The notes under the pieces were generated by a model that was not told the DNA's origin, did no database searches, and worked only from the letters and a program-made list of their open reading frames with translations. This document shows positions 19,693 through 33,737 of a DNA stretch of 64,000 nucleotides, piece by piece (within the stretch, counting starts at the first letter, position 1; every line of letters begins with the position of its first letter). The stretch comes from an uncultured Pelagibacteraceae bacterium (GTDB lineage: Bacteria; Pseudomonadota; Alphaproteobacteria; Pelagibacterales; Pelagibacteraceae), in assembly GCA_902517495.1 (NCBI GenBank), contig CABYCO010000001.1, positions 92,275-156,274 on the forward strand, written 5' to 3'. Position numbers and translations under genes: made by a program.

Positions 19693-20418
19693 ATGACATA
19701 TTGTATAGGAATTAAGACAAACGATGGATTGGTATTTGCGTCAGACTCTAGAACCAACGCAGGTTTAGATAATGTAAATATTTATTCTAAAATGCTTACG
19801 CATGATGTTGGGGATAGAACAATTGTCATAGTTACCTCTGGGAATTTAGGAACATCTCAAGCTGTTTATAAATCAATTGAAAAAGATTTAGAAAGTAAGT
19901 CAAGGATAATGAATTTAAATACCTGCAAAGATTTTGAGCAGATAGCCTCCTATGTAGGCTCATTGAATATTGAACACTCATCCCCTCAAGGAATTAATAC
20001 TGATAATGTTACTTTAGGTTCAACCTTTATTGTCGGTGGACAAATTAAGGGACAAAAACCCGAACTTTATCTTATCTATCCTCAAGGAAATTATATAAGA
20101 CCTGCTGATAGTAAGCCTTACCTTGTTATTGGTGAAGTTAAATATGGAAAACCAATTCTTGATAGAGTTATTAAACCTGATGTATCAATTGGTGACGCTT
20201 CAAGATGTGCATTGATTTCAATGGACTCAACTTTGAAAAGTGACTTAACTGTTGGACCACCAATAGATTTTGCAATTTATAAAAAAGATGAAAATAAATT
20301 AGCCTCATTAAAATGCCTCAGTTTAAGTGATGAGGATTATTCGAAAGTTTGTAATACTTGGTCTGAAGGAATTTTTAAGGTATTTGATACTTTTCCAAGG
20401 TTTGACTGGGAGGATTAA
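19693..20418 (+). CDS. Anbu proteasome-type peptidase
   Basis: Anbu ('ancestral beta subunit') is an Ntn-hydrolase related to the 20S proteasome and HslV. The N-terminus MTYCIGIKTNDGLVFASDS matches the family, with Thr2 as the expected nucleophile after removal of Met, followed by DSRTNAGLDN and a central VTSGNLGTSQA. Length 241 is typical. Divergent from an ATP-grasp gene, its usual functional neighbour. The physiological substrate of Anbu is not established. Its stop shares TTAA with the convergent oxygenase gene. Confidence 0.9.
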   Translation: MTYCIGIKTNDGLVFASDSRTNAGLDNVNIYSKMLTHDVGDRTIVIVTSGNLGTSQAVYKSIEKDLESKSRIMNLNTCKDFEQIASYVGSLNIEHSSPQGINTDNVTLGSTFIVGGQIKGQKPELYLIYPQGNYIRPADSKPYLVIGEVKYGKPILDRVIKPDVSIGDASRCALISMDSTLKSDLTVGPPIDFAIYKKDENKLASLKCLSLSDEDYSKVCNTWSEGIFKVFDTFPRFDWED

Positions 20419-21080
20419 CCTTCTACTTTCCAATCTGTTTTAAAAGTTACATAATTTACTTGTAGACATCTTCTCTCTTTAACTATTTCTTTCCTCTCCA
20501 TACCATGCCAAGTATTGGGTCCACTTGAAAAAAAATAACCATAATTATCTTTATAAGGCAATGTTTTTATCAGCTTTAAATCGCTATTATAAAAATCTGT
20601 ACCTAAATCTTCACTTTCATTATGCTTGTTAACAAACAGTAAGCATGACAAAAGTTTTTCTTTAATATCACAATGAGGTTTTAACCAAAAACCTTCTCTA
20701 TCACAAATTACCTCAACCCTTACATAGGAATTTGACAAGTCTTTATTTATTAATTGAGATATTTTTTGATGAGTTTTCTTACTTTGCAGTTCTTTTATTA
20801 GATTTGTGAGTCCAGGAAATTCATTAGAATTTTCCTGTGTAACAAAACATCTAAATTTTACAGCTTTTCCACCATCTGAAATTCCTTCTCTAAATTTCCC
20901 CTCACCACCATCTATTGCTCTAGTACCATCATAATTAAGATTATGTTTTGAAGGATCAGATATATCGGCACTTATTATCTCATTAATTTGGTCTTCAGTA
21001 AGTGGTTTATTTAATTCCCAATGTTTAAATGGACTATCAAATTCTTTTGAGTCATTGAGGATGGAATTTAAATATGACAT
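20415..21080 (-). CDS. Putative 2OG-Fe(II) oxygenase
   Basis: Probably a 2-oxoglutarate/Fe(II)-dependent oxygenase of the double-stranded beta-helix fold. The facial triad can be read as His and Asp in LKPHCDIKEK and a distal His in NTWHGMERKE, with an Arg about 12 residues further on (KERRCLQVNY) suited to bind 2-oxoglutarate. Length 221; no signal peptide. The substrate cannot be told from the sequence. It starts on the last base of the stop of the upstream ELM1-like gene (TAATG), so the two are translationally linked. Confidence 0.6.
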   Translation of the reverse strand: MSYLNSILNDSKEFDSPFKHWELNKPLTEDQINEIISADISDPSKHNLNYDGTRAIDGGEGKFREGISDGGKAVKFRCFVTQENSNEFPGLTNLIKELQSKKTHQKISQLINKDLSNSYVRVEVICDREGFWLKPHCDIKEKLLSCLLFVNKHNESEDLGTDFYNSDLKLIKTLPYKDNYGYFFSSGPNTWHGMERKEIVKERRCLQVNYVTFKTDWKVEG

Positions 21081-22024
21081 TAGTAACTTATTCTTTGTTT
21101 TATAATATTCGCAACTCTATTAGTTTCATCAAGTTTTGGGTAGTCCCAAATTTCTATGTCTTCTCCAAGGTTTCTAGTGATATTTAATTCTCTAAATAAA
21201 TTTCTAAATCTTTGAAATCTTATATCATTTTTTTTAGGTAGAATATTTGCAATATAAATAGGTTTTCCAGTTAAAGCAGCCTCAGATACCATTGAACTAG
21301 AGTCGCAAGTAACTATAATATTTTCAGAAATTGCTAAAGCAGATAAATAGGCTTTTTTATCAACTTTCATTATTACCGTATGATTTTCACCAAAAAATTC
21401 TTTGGCATAATGAATAGTACTTAATGGTGTCCTCATTGATGGAATTACAACAAGTTGAAATGCATGTTTTTTCAAAAGTTTATAAAAAATTGAAAATATA
21501 TGTTTCAAGTTTTTTGTTGAATAATCATAATATTTTGTTGGTCCCCCCAATATTAAACACCAAATTTTTCTACCATCTTTTTTCAAAAATGAATTTAAAT
21601 AGTTTTTATTCTCTTCTATTTCACTTTCTTTAAGATAATGAATTGCACCTTTGGTAGTAATAACATTTGAGCCGTTAATACCATCATGCTCAGGTGCTAC
21701 GATAAAATCAAAATGATTAAAATTTATTTTTGGATCTTGGATGTGAATATTAAAAACTTTTTTATTTGAGATACTTTTTAAGTGGATGGATGGAATTATA
21801 CTTTTCCTTCCACAAGATATAATTAGATCAAAATCAGATTGATTTATTCTTTTATAAACACTTTGAGAAATTGGTGTAAATTTTGGTGGAATTAAACTCC
21901 ATAAATTATTTAGTTCAACTTTGTGGTGAGTAAAATCTATATCTAGAGCCTTTGCCAAGCCTTCAACTTGGCTAATCATGCCATGCATGCCCTCGGACAA
22001 TAATATCCCTTTTAATTTTCTCAT
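21080..22024 (-). CDS. ELM1-like protein (mitochondrial fission ELM1 family, DUF1022)
   Basis: Member of the ELM1/DUF1022 family found in alphaproteobacteria and plants, with a glycosyltransferase-B-like fold; its bacterial role is unknown. Landmarks are LLSEGMHGMISQVEGLAKAL at the N-terminus, DLIISCGRKS, VFNIHIQDP, FDFIVAPEHD, LILGGPTKYY and ENIIVTCDSSSMVSEAALTG. Length 314 is typical. Transcribed with the oxygenase gene and divergent from trxB across only 20 bases. Confidence 0.85.
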   Translation of the reverse strand: MRKLKGILLSEGMHGMISQVEGLAKALDIDFTHHKVELNNLWSLIPPKFTPISQSVYKRINQSDFDLIISCGRKSIIPSIHLKSISNKKVFNIHIQDPKINFNHFDFIVAPEHDGINGSNVITTKGAIHYLKESEIEENKNYLNSFLKKDGRKIWCLILGGPTKYYDYSTKNLKHIFSIFYKLLKKHAFQLVVIPSMRTPLSTIHYAKEFFGENHTVIMKVDKKAYLSALAISENIIVTCDSSSMVSEAALTGKPIYIANILPKKNDIRFQRFRNLFRELNITRNLGEDIEIWDYPKLDETNRVANIIKQRISY

Positions 22025-22044
22025 TGTTTACTATATAGACTTGT

Positions 22045-22992
22045 ATGAGTGAAAAACCAACTTTACATACAAAAGTGTTAATAATTGGATCCGGCCCAGC
22101 TGGTTATACGGCGGCGGTTTATGCAGCTAGAGCTATGCTTAAACCAAGACTAGTTGCCGGTATGCAGCCAGGAGGCCAATTAACTATTACAACTGATGTT
22201 GAAAATTACCCAGGCTTTGCTGATGTTATTCAAGGGCCATGGCTAATGGAACAGATGAGAGAGCAAGCCAAGGCCGTAGGAACTGACATGGTTGAAGATC
22301 ATATTCAATCTGTAAACCTAAAATCTAAACCATTTGAAGCGATCGGTGATGGTGGACAAAAATACACTGCCGACTCAATTATAATTTCTACTGGTGCGCA
22401 AGCTAGATGGTTAAACATTGAGTCTGAAGAAAAATTTAAAGGGTTTGGTGTCTCTGCGTGCGCAACATGTGATGGTTTTTTCTTCAAAGATAAAACAGTA
22501 GCAGTAGTTGGTGGAGGAAATGCTGCAGTTGAAGAGGCTATGTTTCTCACAAAATTTGCGTCTAAAGTTCAACTAATTCATAGAAGAGATGAATTGAGAG
22601 CAGAAAAACTTCTGCAAAAAAAATTAATGGAAAACAAAAAAATTGAGATTATTTGGGACTCTGAAGTTTCAGAAGTGATTGGTGATGATGAACCAAGAAA
22701 TGTTAAAGGTTTAAAAATTAAAAATACTAAAACAAATGAGATATCTGAGTTAAAAATTGATGGACTTTTTATTGCAATTGGTCACGATCCTGCAACTTCG
22801 CTGTTTAAAGATCAGCTAGAAATGGATGGAGCAGGTTATTTAATTACAAAAAATGATTCTACAGAGACTAATATTCCGGGTGTTTATGCGGCAGGAGATG
22901 TAAAAGATAAAATTTTCAGACAAGCTGTAACGGCCGCTGGAATGGGATGTATGGCAGCGCTTGAGGCAGAAAAGCATCTTTCCCATAATTAA
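22045..22992 (+). CDS. trxB: Thioredoxin reductase
   Basis: Flavoenzyme that reduces thioredoxin with NADPH. The FAD-binding GSGPAGYTAAVYAARA is at the N-terminus, the redox-active CATC at residues 139-142, the NADPH loop GGGNAAVEEAMFL follows, and the C-terminal FAD block GVYAAGDVKDK is present. Length 315 is typical. Its start is 20 bases from that of the divergent ELM1-like gene. Confidence 0.96.
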   Translation: MSEKPTLHTKVLIIGSGPAGYTAAVYAARAMLKPRLVAGMQPGGQLTITTDVENYPGFADVIQGPWLMEQMREQAKAVGTDMVEDHIQSVNLKSKPFEAIGDGGQKYTADSIIISTGAQARWLNIESEEKFKGFGVSACATCDGFFFKDKTVAVVGGGNAAVEEAMFLTKFASKVQLIHRRDELRAEKLLQKKLMENKKIEIIWDSEVSEVIGDDEPRNVKGLKIKNTKTNEISELKIDGLFIAIGHDPATSLFKDQLEMDGAGYLITKNDSTETNIPGVYAAGDVKDKIFRQAVTAAGMGCMAALEAEKHLSHN

Positions 22993-23067
22993 CACACACT
23001 AGGCCTCTTTCTTTCATTATTTTTGTCATGGAATAATTTCCTAATTTAACTTATAAAGAAAGTATTA

Positions 23068-23451
23068 ATGGAAAACATTGTTAAACAAATTCAGCTTATC
23101 GCGCTTGTTATAATACTTGTTTGCACAATAATAGCATTTGGTATTGAAATTTACCAAATGATCTCAGTCCAAAAAATAACTTTGGCAGACTTGTTATTAC
23201 TTTTTCTATATTTAGAAGTTTTAGCAATGGTAAGAGTATTCTGGGAGAGTCAATCAATTCAAATAACTCTTCCATTATTCATTGCAATAACTGCTCTTTC
23301 TAGATTTATAATTTTACAAGGTAAATCAATAAATCCAGAGGTCCTATTATATGAAGCAGGAGCAATTGTTTTAATAGCGGCAGCAATACTTCTATTAAGG
23401 TTTAGAAATTCTCCAGTATTTGGTTTAGAAAAAAAAAGAAAAACCAAGTAA
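23068..23451 (+). CDS. psiE: PsiE-like phosphate-starvation-inducible membrane protein
   Basis: Small inner-membrane protein of the PsiE family; its function is unknown, though E. coli psiE is induced by phosphate starvation. The 127-residue product has four hydrophobic segments (about 8-28, 40-57, 70-85 and 93-113) and the family motif LFLYLEVLAMVRVFWES. It ends in a basic tail. A 75-base gap separates it from trxB; I see no recognisable pho box there. Confidence 0.8.
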   Translation: MENIVKQIQLIALVIILVCTIIAFGIEIYQMISVQKITLADLLLLFLYLEVLAMVRVFWESQSIQITLPLFIAITALSRFIILQGKSINPEVLLYEAGAIVLIAAAILLLRFRNSPVFGLEKKRKTK

Positions 23452-23464
23452 TTTAATTAAATTA

Positions 23465-27855
<4,391 letters not shown>

Positions 27856-27877
<22 letters not shown>

Positions 27878-28611
27878 TTACTGGTGGAGCCACTAGAATT
27901 GGTGCTGCCATAGCTAGAAAACTTTCAGGCAAGGGAGTAGAAATTGTAATTCATTATAATAAATCAAAAGCAAAGGCTGAAAAACTTAAAAAGGAATTAT
28001 CTTCAATTGGTACCAAAGTTTATTTGATTAAAGGAGATCTAAGTGTTGAAAGTGATGTAAATAAGATTGTTAAATTTGCAAAATCCAAATTAAAATATTT
28101 TGATTGTTTGATAAATAATGCTTCTCTGTTTGAAAATGATAAATTAGAAAACTTTAACACAGATAGTTGGGGACAACATTTAAGAACAAATCTAAGAACA
28201 CCTGCGCTTTTGTCAAAAGAATTTGCTAAAAATATTAAGAGTAAAAACAATAATATTATAAATATAATTGATCAAAGAGTTTTTAAACTTACTCCCTATT
28301 TTTTTTCATATACAATAAGTAAAACTGGACTTTATACCCTTACAAAAACTAGTGCCATGAGTTTGGCGCCAAAAATAAGAGTTAATGGAATTGCCCCTGG
28401 TCCTACAATTAAAAACAAGAGACAAAGTGAAAAACATTTTAAAAAACAATACATGGCAACACCTCTCAAAAGACAAGTTGATGTTCAACAAATATGCAAC
28501 GCGGTAGACTTTTTTATTAAAAATATATCTATTACTGGACAAGTATTGGCAATAGATAGTGGTCAAAACTTAAATTGGCAAACTCCAGACATAATGGGTG
28601 GAAAAGAATGA
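27856..28611 (+). CDS. FolM/PTR1-like SDR reductase (putative pteridine reductase)
   Basis: Short-chain dehydrogenase with [12 protein letters not shown] near the N-terminus, LINNAS, the YTISKTGLY active-site Tyr/Lys pair and VNGIAPGPT. The usual catalytic Ser is replaced by Asp (NIIDQRVF), as in FolM and pteridine reductase PTR1, which suggests reduction of dihydropterin or dihydrofolate. folB close by supports a folate role. Length 251. Starts inside the end of uvrB; its stop overlaps the next ATG (ATGA). Confidence 0.75.
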
Positions 28612-29528
28612 AAAATTTATACTTATTTTTATCAATATTTATTCTGACAATATCAACATCATTCGCTGATAGTCATAACATTAAGAAAGATGGATTTTTA
28701 TCAAAGAAATTTAAAGTAACTAAATTATCAACAATTGAAGATCCAACTAATAAAATAATTTTAATCAATAACCATGGTCAAAGTAATTTTGATGGAAAAC
28801 AAAATTTTTGTACATCTATTGATCAAATCAGAAATCGTGTTTCTTTGGTAGGTGAACAAATTAATGGAAAAAAAATTATGCTCTATAATTTATGTGCACA
28901 TAAAATAGAAGGAGATATGGGCAAAAAATGGTGGTTTTCAAAAAAACCATATGAAGGTAAATCTAAATTAGACAAAAGAGTAGAACAAAATTTAGAGTTA
29001 GTAGAAAAACTCGTTTCTCTAGGCGTTCCTAGAAAACAGATATTTGTCACTGGGCATTCTTGTGGTGGATTAACAACTCTACTATTCTTTTCAAGACATC
29101 CTGACAAAGCTGGGGGAGGAATAGCATATCTGCAAGCGTGCTTTGATAGACTAAGCAAGAAGTATAAGGTATCAAAATTAGGATTAGAAGAAGGTTTAGC
29201 TAAATTTAAAGAAAAAAAACCTGCACAATACGATTTAAGGTCCCAATATAATGATGAAATATTAAAAAATCTTAAAGTTCCACTATTGACTTTTACTCAT
29301 CCAAAAGATCCTTTTGAAGGATTGACTTCTGATTGGTTGGATCAAATTGATGGAATGAAAAGAGTTGTTATATCTAAAGATTATACAATTGATGGAAAAA
29401 AATGTTTTAAATTAGGGAAAAATAAATCAGATAAATTTAAAGTTAAAGATGGACACAGTATGGATCAGGCAACCTGTTTTCAATATTACAATCCAGTTAT
29501 ATTAGAGTATATAGGATCTAGAATATGA
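28608..29528 (+). CDS. Secreted alpha/beta-hydrolase-like protein
   Basis: Predicted exported serine hydrolase. A signal peptide ([18 protein letters not shown], cut near FADSH) precedes an alpha/beta-hydrolase-like core with a nucleophile elbow GHSCGG, an Asp in THPKDPFEG and a His in VKDGHSMDQA that could complete the triad. The substrate is unknown. About 306 residues from the ATG at 28608, which overlaps the preceding stop; an in-frame ATG at 28575 would spoil the signal peptide. It also overlaps folB by 4 bases, so it is embedded in the uvrB-folB-uvrC series. Confidence 0.68.
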   Translation: MKNLYLFLSIFILTISTSFADSHNIKKDGFLSKKFKVTKLSTIEDPTNKIILINNHGQSNFDGKQNFCTSIDQIRNRVSLVGEQINGKKIMLYNLCAHKIEGDMGKKWWFSKKPYEGKSKLDKRVEQNLELVEKLVSLGVPRKQIFVTGHSCGGLTTLLFFSRHPDKAGGGIAYLQACFDRLSKKYKVSKLGLEEGLAKFKEKKPAQYDLRSQYNDEILKNLKVPLLTFTHPKDPFEGLTSDWLDQIDGMKRVVISKDYTIDGKKCFKLGKNKSDKFKVKDGHSMDQATCFQYYNPVILEYIGSRI

Positions 29529-29950
29529 AGAAAAATAATTTAAAAATTGTAAAGATTGATAAAATCAAAAGCCTTTTCAATTATGAAAAAAAGGTGCTTA
29601 TCAAAGAACTTATTTTAAATTTAAAACTTGGTTATTTTGATTTTGAAAAAGAGGCTCCCCAAAAAGTTAAATTTAATTTAGAAGTAAACTACGAAGATAA
29701 AAAACCTTCAAATGATAAAGATATTAAATCAATTGTAAATTATGCAAAAATTGTAAGATTGATAAAGAAACTTATCAAAAATAAACATTATAATTTTCTT
29801 GAAACATTAGCGGAAGATGTATTCGATGAATTATTTAAAGATAAAAGAATTGATAAAATAAGTCTTCAAATTGAGAAATTAGAAATCATGAAAGATTGCT
29901 CATCCGTTGGTATTCAAATTTCAAAAAAAAGAAGTCATGATAAGTTCTGA
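29525..29950 (+). CDS. folB: Dihydroneopterin aldolase
   Basis: Splits dihydroneopterin to 6-hydroxymethyl-dihydropterin in folate synthesis. The family blocks are visible: [26 protein letters not shown] N-terminus (short form [14 protein letters not shown]), [27 protein letters not shown] and a C-terminal VGIQISKKR. Length 141 has about 20 extra N-terminal residues. Start overlaps the hydrolase stop (ATGA) and its end overlaps uvrC. Confidence 0.85.
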   Translation: MKKNNLKIVKIDKIKSLFNYEKKVLIKELILNLKLGYFDFEKEAPQKVKFNLEVNYEDKKPSNDKDIKSIVNYAKIVRLIKKLIKNKHYNFLETLAEDVFDELFKDKRIDKISLQIEKLEIMKDCSSVGIQISKKRSHDKF

Positions 29951-31772
29951 TATAGGTAAAGAAGCAATTAAAAAAGAGCTACCACTTATACCCAAACTTC
30001 CTGGTGTATACAGAATGTTAAATGAAAAGAATGTGATACTTTATGTTGGTAAAGCAAAAAATTTACCCAACAGATTAAAGAGTTATGTTTCGGAGAAAAA
30101 TCATATTATTAGAACTGAGAGAATGCTATCTCAAACAAGGAAAATTGAGATCACAAGTACCTCTAATGAGAGTGAAGCACTTCTGCTGGAGGCAAACTTA
30201 ATAAAAAAATATAAACCTAAATTCAATATACTTTTACGCGACGACAAATCATTTCCATTTATTTTTATTGGAAATGAGGATAAATGGCCTCAAATTAGAA
30301 GACATAGAGGAAAAAAAACTAGAGAGGGTTTTTACTTTGGACCATTTGCTTCAGCTGGATCTGCAAATTGGACTATTAAAATGATTCAGAAAATTTTTCA
30401 ACTAAGAGTTTGTGATGATACAGTATTTAAAAAAAGAGAAAGACCGTGCATCCTTTATCAAATCAAGAGATGTTCTGGTCCATGTGTTGGATACATAGAA
30501 AAAGATGATTATAAGCTATCAGTAGATAGCGCAATTGAATTCGTATCTGGTAAATCAAGAAAGATACAAAAAAATTTGTCAGGACAAATGGAAAAGGCAA
30601 GTTTTGATTTAGATTTTGAAAAAGCTGCAATATTGAGGGATAGAATTAAATCTTTAAATATTATTCAATCATCTCAAAGAATAAATGAGGCAAATTTAGT
30701 TGAGGCAGATGTTATAGCTGGATACAAAGAGTCTGGTAAGACTTGTATTCAAGTATTTTTCTATAGATCAAAACAAAACTGGGGAAACCAAGCGTTTTTT
30801 CCTAAACATGACCCAGACGATAACCTAAAAGAAATTTTAAATTCTTTTGTTTCTCAATTTTATGAAAACAAAAGTGTACCAAGCTCCATTATCTTAAGTG
30901 ATGAAATAAAGGAAAAAGTCCTAATTGAAAAAACACTTTCCCAAAAAGAAAATAAAGAAATCAATATTTCTGTTGCAAAAAGAGGTTCTAAACTAAAAGT
31001 TATAAATCAAGCGCTAAAAAATGCAAAAGATAGCCTAAATAGAAAAATTTATGAGAGCCAAAATAATAAAGAGTTGTTTGAAAATGTTTCTAAAAAATTT
31101 AATCTAGAAAATAATATTAATCTAGTTGAGGTTTATGACAATAGTCATATTCAAGGAACTAATAGTGTTGGGGCGCTTATCACTTTTGGCGATGAGGGTT
31201 TTGTTAAAAAAAGATATAGAAAATTTAATATTAAAATTAAGAAAAATGAACAAGATGATTATGGCATGATGCGAGAAGTTTTAAATAGAAGATTTAAAAG
31301 AGCTGTTCAAGAAAAAGACAATTATTTAACAATACCAGACTTAGTAATTGTGGATGGAGGAAAAGGACAATACTCAGTGGCTAGAGAAACACTTAATGAA
31401 TTAGGATTACATGATATTCCAATGATCGCAATAGCAAAAGGTAAGTTTAGGAATAGTGGTAATGAAACCTTTTTTCATAATGGTAAAGAATTTAAGTTTG
31501 AAAAAAATGATCCTACTCTCTTTTTTTTACAAAGATTGAGAGATGAATCTCATAGATTTGCAATAAGTGCGCACAGAGCCAAAAGAAAAAAAGGTATTAG
31601 TAAGTCTTTACTTGATCAAATTGATGGAATTGGATCTATTAGAAAAAGAGCACTTTTAAATCACTTTGGTTCAGCCAGAGCAGTTGAATCCGCGAGTTTA
31701 GATGAGATAAAAACAGTTGAAGGAGTTGAAGAAAAAGTTGCGAAAAAGATATATAATTACTTCCACGAGTAA
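29937..31772 (+). CDS. uvrC: Excinuclease ABC subunit C
   Basis: Makes both incisions in nucleotide excision repair. The N-terminal GIY-YIG nuclease is seen in [21 protein letters not shown], a UVR motif lies near residues 195-225 ([18 protein letters not shown]), the C-terminal RNase H-like nuclease has [13 protein letters not shown] and VIVDGGKGQ, and two helix-hairpin-helix motifs end the protein ([30 protein letters not shown]). I use the ATG at 29937, overlapping folB by 14 bases. About 611 residues. Confidence 0.95.
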   Translation: MISSDIGKEAIKKELPLIPKLPGVYRMLNEKNVILYVGKAKNLPNRLKSYVSEKNHIIRTERMLSQTRKIEITSTSNESEALLLEANLIKKYKPKFNILLRDDKSFPFIFIGNEDKWPQIRRHRGKKTREGFYFGPFASAGSANWTIKMIQKIFQLRVCDDTVFKKRERPCILYQIKRCSGPCVGYIEKDDYKLSVDSAIEFVSGKSRKIQKNLSGQMEKASFDLDFEKAAILRDRIKSLNIIQSSQRINEANLVEADVIAGYKESGKTCIQVFFYRSKQNWGNQAFFPKHDPDDNLKEILNSFVSQFYENKSVPSSIILSDEIKEKVLIEKTLSQKENKEINISVAKRGSKLKVINQALKNAKDSLNRKIYESQNNKELFENVSKKFNLENNINLVEVYDNSHIQGTNSVGALITFGDEGFVKKRYRKFNIKIKKNEQDDYGMMREVLNRRFKRAVQEKDNYLTIPDLVIVDGGKGQYSVARETLNELGLHDIPMIAIAKGKFRNSGNETFFHNGKEFKFEKNDPTLFFLQRLRDESHRFAISAHRAKRKKGISKSLLDQIDGIGSIRKRALLNHFGSARAVESASLDEIKTVEGVEEKVAKKIYNYFHE

Positions 31773-31775
31773 TAT

Positions 31776-32354
31776 ATGAAAATTCCAAATTATCTAACTA
31801 TTGGTAGAATTATAATTGTTCCTGTATTTGTTTTTGCATTTTATTTGCCAGGGTTTTATGGAGATGTAATTCCTTTTGCACTGTTTGTAATTGCCTCATT
31901 TACTGACTTCTTGGATGGATTATTAGCAAGAATGTTTAGGGAAGAGTCTAAACTTGGAGAGTTGTTAGATCCAATTGCTGACAAAATTATAGTAGCTACT
32001 GCACTAATATTACTTGTTATGGACGGAACTATTAAAAACTATGAAGTTATTGCTGCAATCATAATACTTACGAGAGAGGTATTAATTTCAGGTTTAAGAG
32101 AATTTTTAGCTAAAGGAAGTGTCAAACTTCCAGTCTCAAGTCTTGCAAAAGTAAAAACTTTTCTTCAAATGTTTTGTATTTCTGTTTTGCTCACTGGAGA
32201 AACTGGAAATAAAATAATAAATTTTCAAGACTATAATGCTCAAACAATTGGAATAATTTTATTATGGTTGTCTGCTTTTCTTACTTTATATACTGGATAT
32301 GAATATTTACGGAAAGGTATAGATCACGCTATATCCGAAGACAATAAAGATTAA
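31776..32354 (+). CDS. pgsA: CDP-diacylglycerol-glycerol-3-phosphate 3-phosphatidyltransferase
   Basis: Inner-membrane enzyme that commits CDP-diacylglycerol to phosphatidylglycerol. The CDP-alcohol phosphatidyltransferase motif is intact: DFLDGLLAR followed by GELLDPIADK, giving D-G-x2-A-R-x8-G-x3-D-x3-D. Several hydrophobic segments cover the 192 residues. N-terminal MKIPNYLTIGRI is typical. Starts 3 bases after uvrC; its stop shares TTAA with convergent ilvE. Confidence 0.94.
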   Translation: MKIPNYLTIGRIIIVPVFVFAFYLPGFYGDVIPFALFVIASFTDFLDGLLARMFREESKLGELLDPIADKIIVATALILLVMDGTIKNYEVIAAIIILTREVLISGLREFLAKGSVKLPVSSLAKVKTFLQMFCISVLLTGETGNKIINFQDYNAQTIGIILLWLSAFLTLYTGYEYLRKGIDHAISEDNKD

Positions 32355-33232
32355 GCAGCCTTTTTTTTTCTTACTAATTTGCCATAACTTGCTGACAAAT
32401 CTAAAATAAGATCACAAACTTTATAGTCATTTTCAGCAATTTGAGAAATTGGTGTTATCTCAGCAGCTGTCCCAGTTAAAAAGCATCCTTCAAAACTTGC
32501 TAATTCATCTGGTTTAATTTTTCTTTCATGAACTTTTATATTTTTTGATTTTGCTAATTCAATAACAGTTTGCCTTGTGATGCCATTTAAGAATGAGTCT
32601 GGAATTGGAGTATGAAGTTCACCATTTTTATCTTTAAAAAATATGTTTGCACTCGTTGACTCTGCAACATTGTCCTCGTGGTCTAACATTAATGACTCGC
32701 TATATCCTTGTCTTTCAGCCTCATGCTTGGAAAGTGTACAAATCATATACAATCCTGCAGCTTTGCTATCCCACGGTATTGTATTTGGGGCTGGTCTTCT
32801 CCAATTAGAAATATTTAATTTAATGCCCTCAATTTTCAACTTAGGATCGAAATAGTCGCCCCACTCCCAAGTAGCTACTGCTACATTTATTTTTGTTTTT
32901 TGAGCAGATACACCCATCATTTCACTACCTCTCCAAGCGAAAGGTCTTAGATAACCATTCTGTACATTTTGAATTTTTATTATTTGATTACAAGCTTTGT
33001 TTATTTCTTCTTTTGTGTAAGGAATGTTCATATCCATTCTTTTAGCCGAATGATATAATCTATCTGTATGTTCTTGTAGCTTGAAAATTTCACCATCATA
33101 CACCCTCACACCCTCAAAAACTAAACTTGCATAGTGTAGTCCATGGCTAATAACATGCAGCTTTGCATCCTGCCACTCAACAAGATCACCATTGTACCAG
33201 ATTTTTCCATCTCTTTTGTCGTAAGGTATCAT
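32351..33232 (-). CDS. ilvE: Branched-chain amino acid aminotransferase
   Basis: Class IV PLP aminotransferase for the last step of Leu, Ile and Val synthesis. Family blocks are IWYNGDLVEWQDAKLHVISHGLHY-like start (short form HVISHGLHYASLVFEG), RPFAWRGSEMMG, the PLP lysine in PWDSKAAGLY, VAESTSANIFF and LNGITRQTVIELA. Length 293 is typical. Divergent from the MarR gene across 61 bases. Confidence 0.93.
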   Translation of the reverse strand: MIPYDKRDGKIWYNGDLVEWQDAKLHVISHGLHYASLVFEGVRVYDGEIFKLQEHTDRLYHSAKRMDMNIPYTKEEINKACNQIIKIQNVQNGYLRPFAWRGSEMMGVSAQKTKINVAVATWEWGDYFDPKLKIEGIKLNISNWRRPAPNTIPWDSKAAGLYMICTLSKHEAERQGYSESLMLDHEDNVAESTSANIFFKDKNGELHTPIPDSFLNGITRQTVIELAKSKNIKVHERKIKPDELASFEGCFLTGTAAEITPISQIAENDYKVCDLILDLSASYGKLVRKKKAA

Positions 33233-33293
33233 TTGATTTATTTTTTAGAAAAAATATCTTTGTATATATAATATGTCAATATAACTTACCATT

Positions 33294-33737
33294 ATGAAAA
33301 AACTTTTATATCTAAAAGATCATCAATTAAAAGAATATATCGAAAAAATATTCAATGGATATAGAGAAACTGTCGCTGATGCTAAAAAGGTTTTAGATAA
33401 ACATGCATTAGGCACTGCTCATAATAAAGTAATTCACCTAATATCTTTGTATGAAGGAATTACTATTTCAAACTTATTAAGAAAACTCAAAGTAACAAAG
33501 CAAAGCTTGAACAGAGTCCTAAACGATTTGGTTGAAATTAAAGCAATAGAATTCAAAAGAGATGAGATAGATACGAGAGTTAAGCATGTATATTTAACTG
33601 AAGAAGGAAAAAAAATATTTGATGAAATATTTTCAGCTCAAAAGAAAAGAATTTATGATGCATTTTTAAGTTCACAGTCTAATGAAGTTATAAGTTTTGA
33701 TAAAGTACTTAAAAAAATTATTAATGAAAAAATTTAA
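33294..33737 (+). CDS. MarR-family regulator, PetP-like
   Basis: Winged-helix MarR-type DNA-binding protein of 147 residues, with the helix-turn-helix region ISNLLRKLKVTKQSLNRVLNDL (short form KVTKQSLNRVL) and the wing VKHVYLTEEGKKIFDEI. In Rhodobacter capsulatus a similar MarR-like protein PetP is encoded with the response regulator PetR and is needed for cytochrome bc1 expression. Here too it precedes an OmpR-type regulator, overlapping it by 14 bases. The PetP assignment is by gene order and family. Confidence 0.75.
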   Translation: MKKLLYLKDHQLKEYIEKIFNGYRETVADAKKVLDKHALGTAHNKVIHLISLYEGITISNLLRKLKVTKQSLNRVLNDLVEIKAIEFKRDEIDTRVKHVYLTEEGKKIFDEIFSAQKKRIYDAFLSSQSNEVISFDKVLKKIINEKI

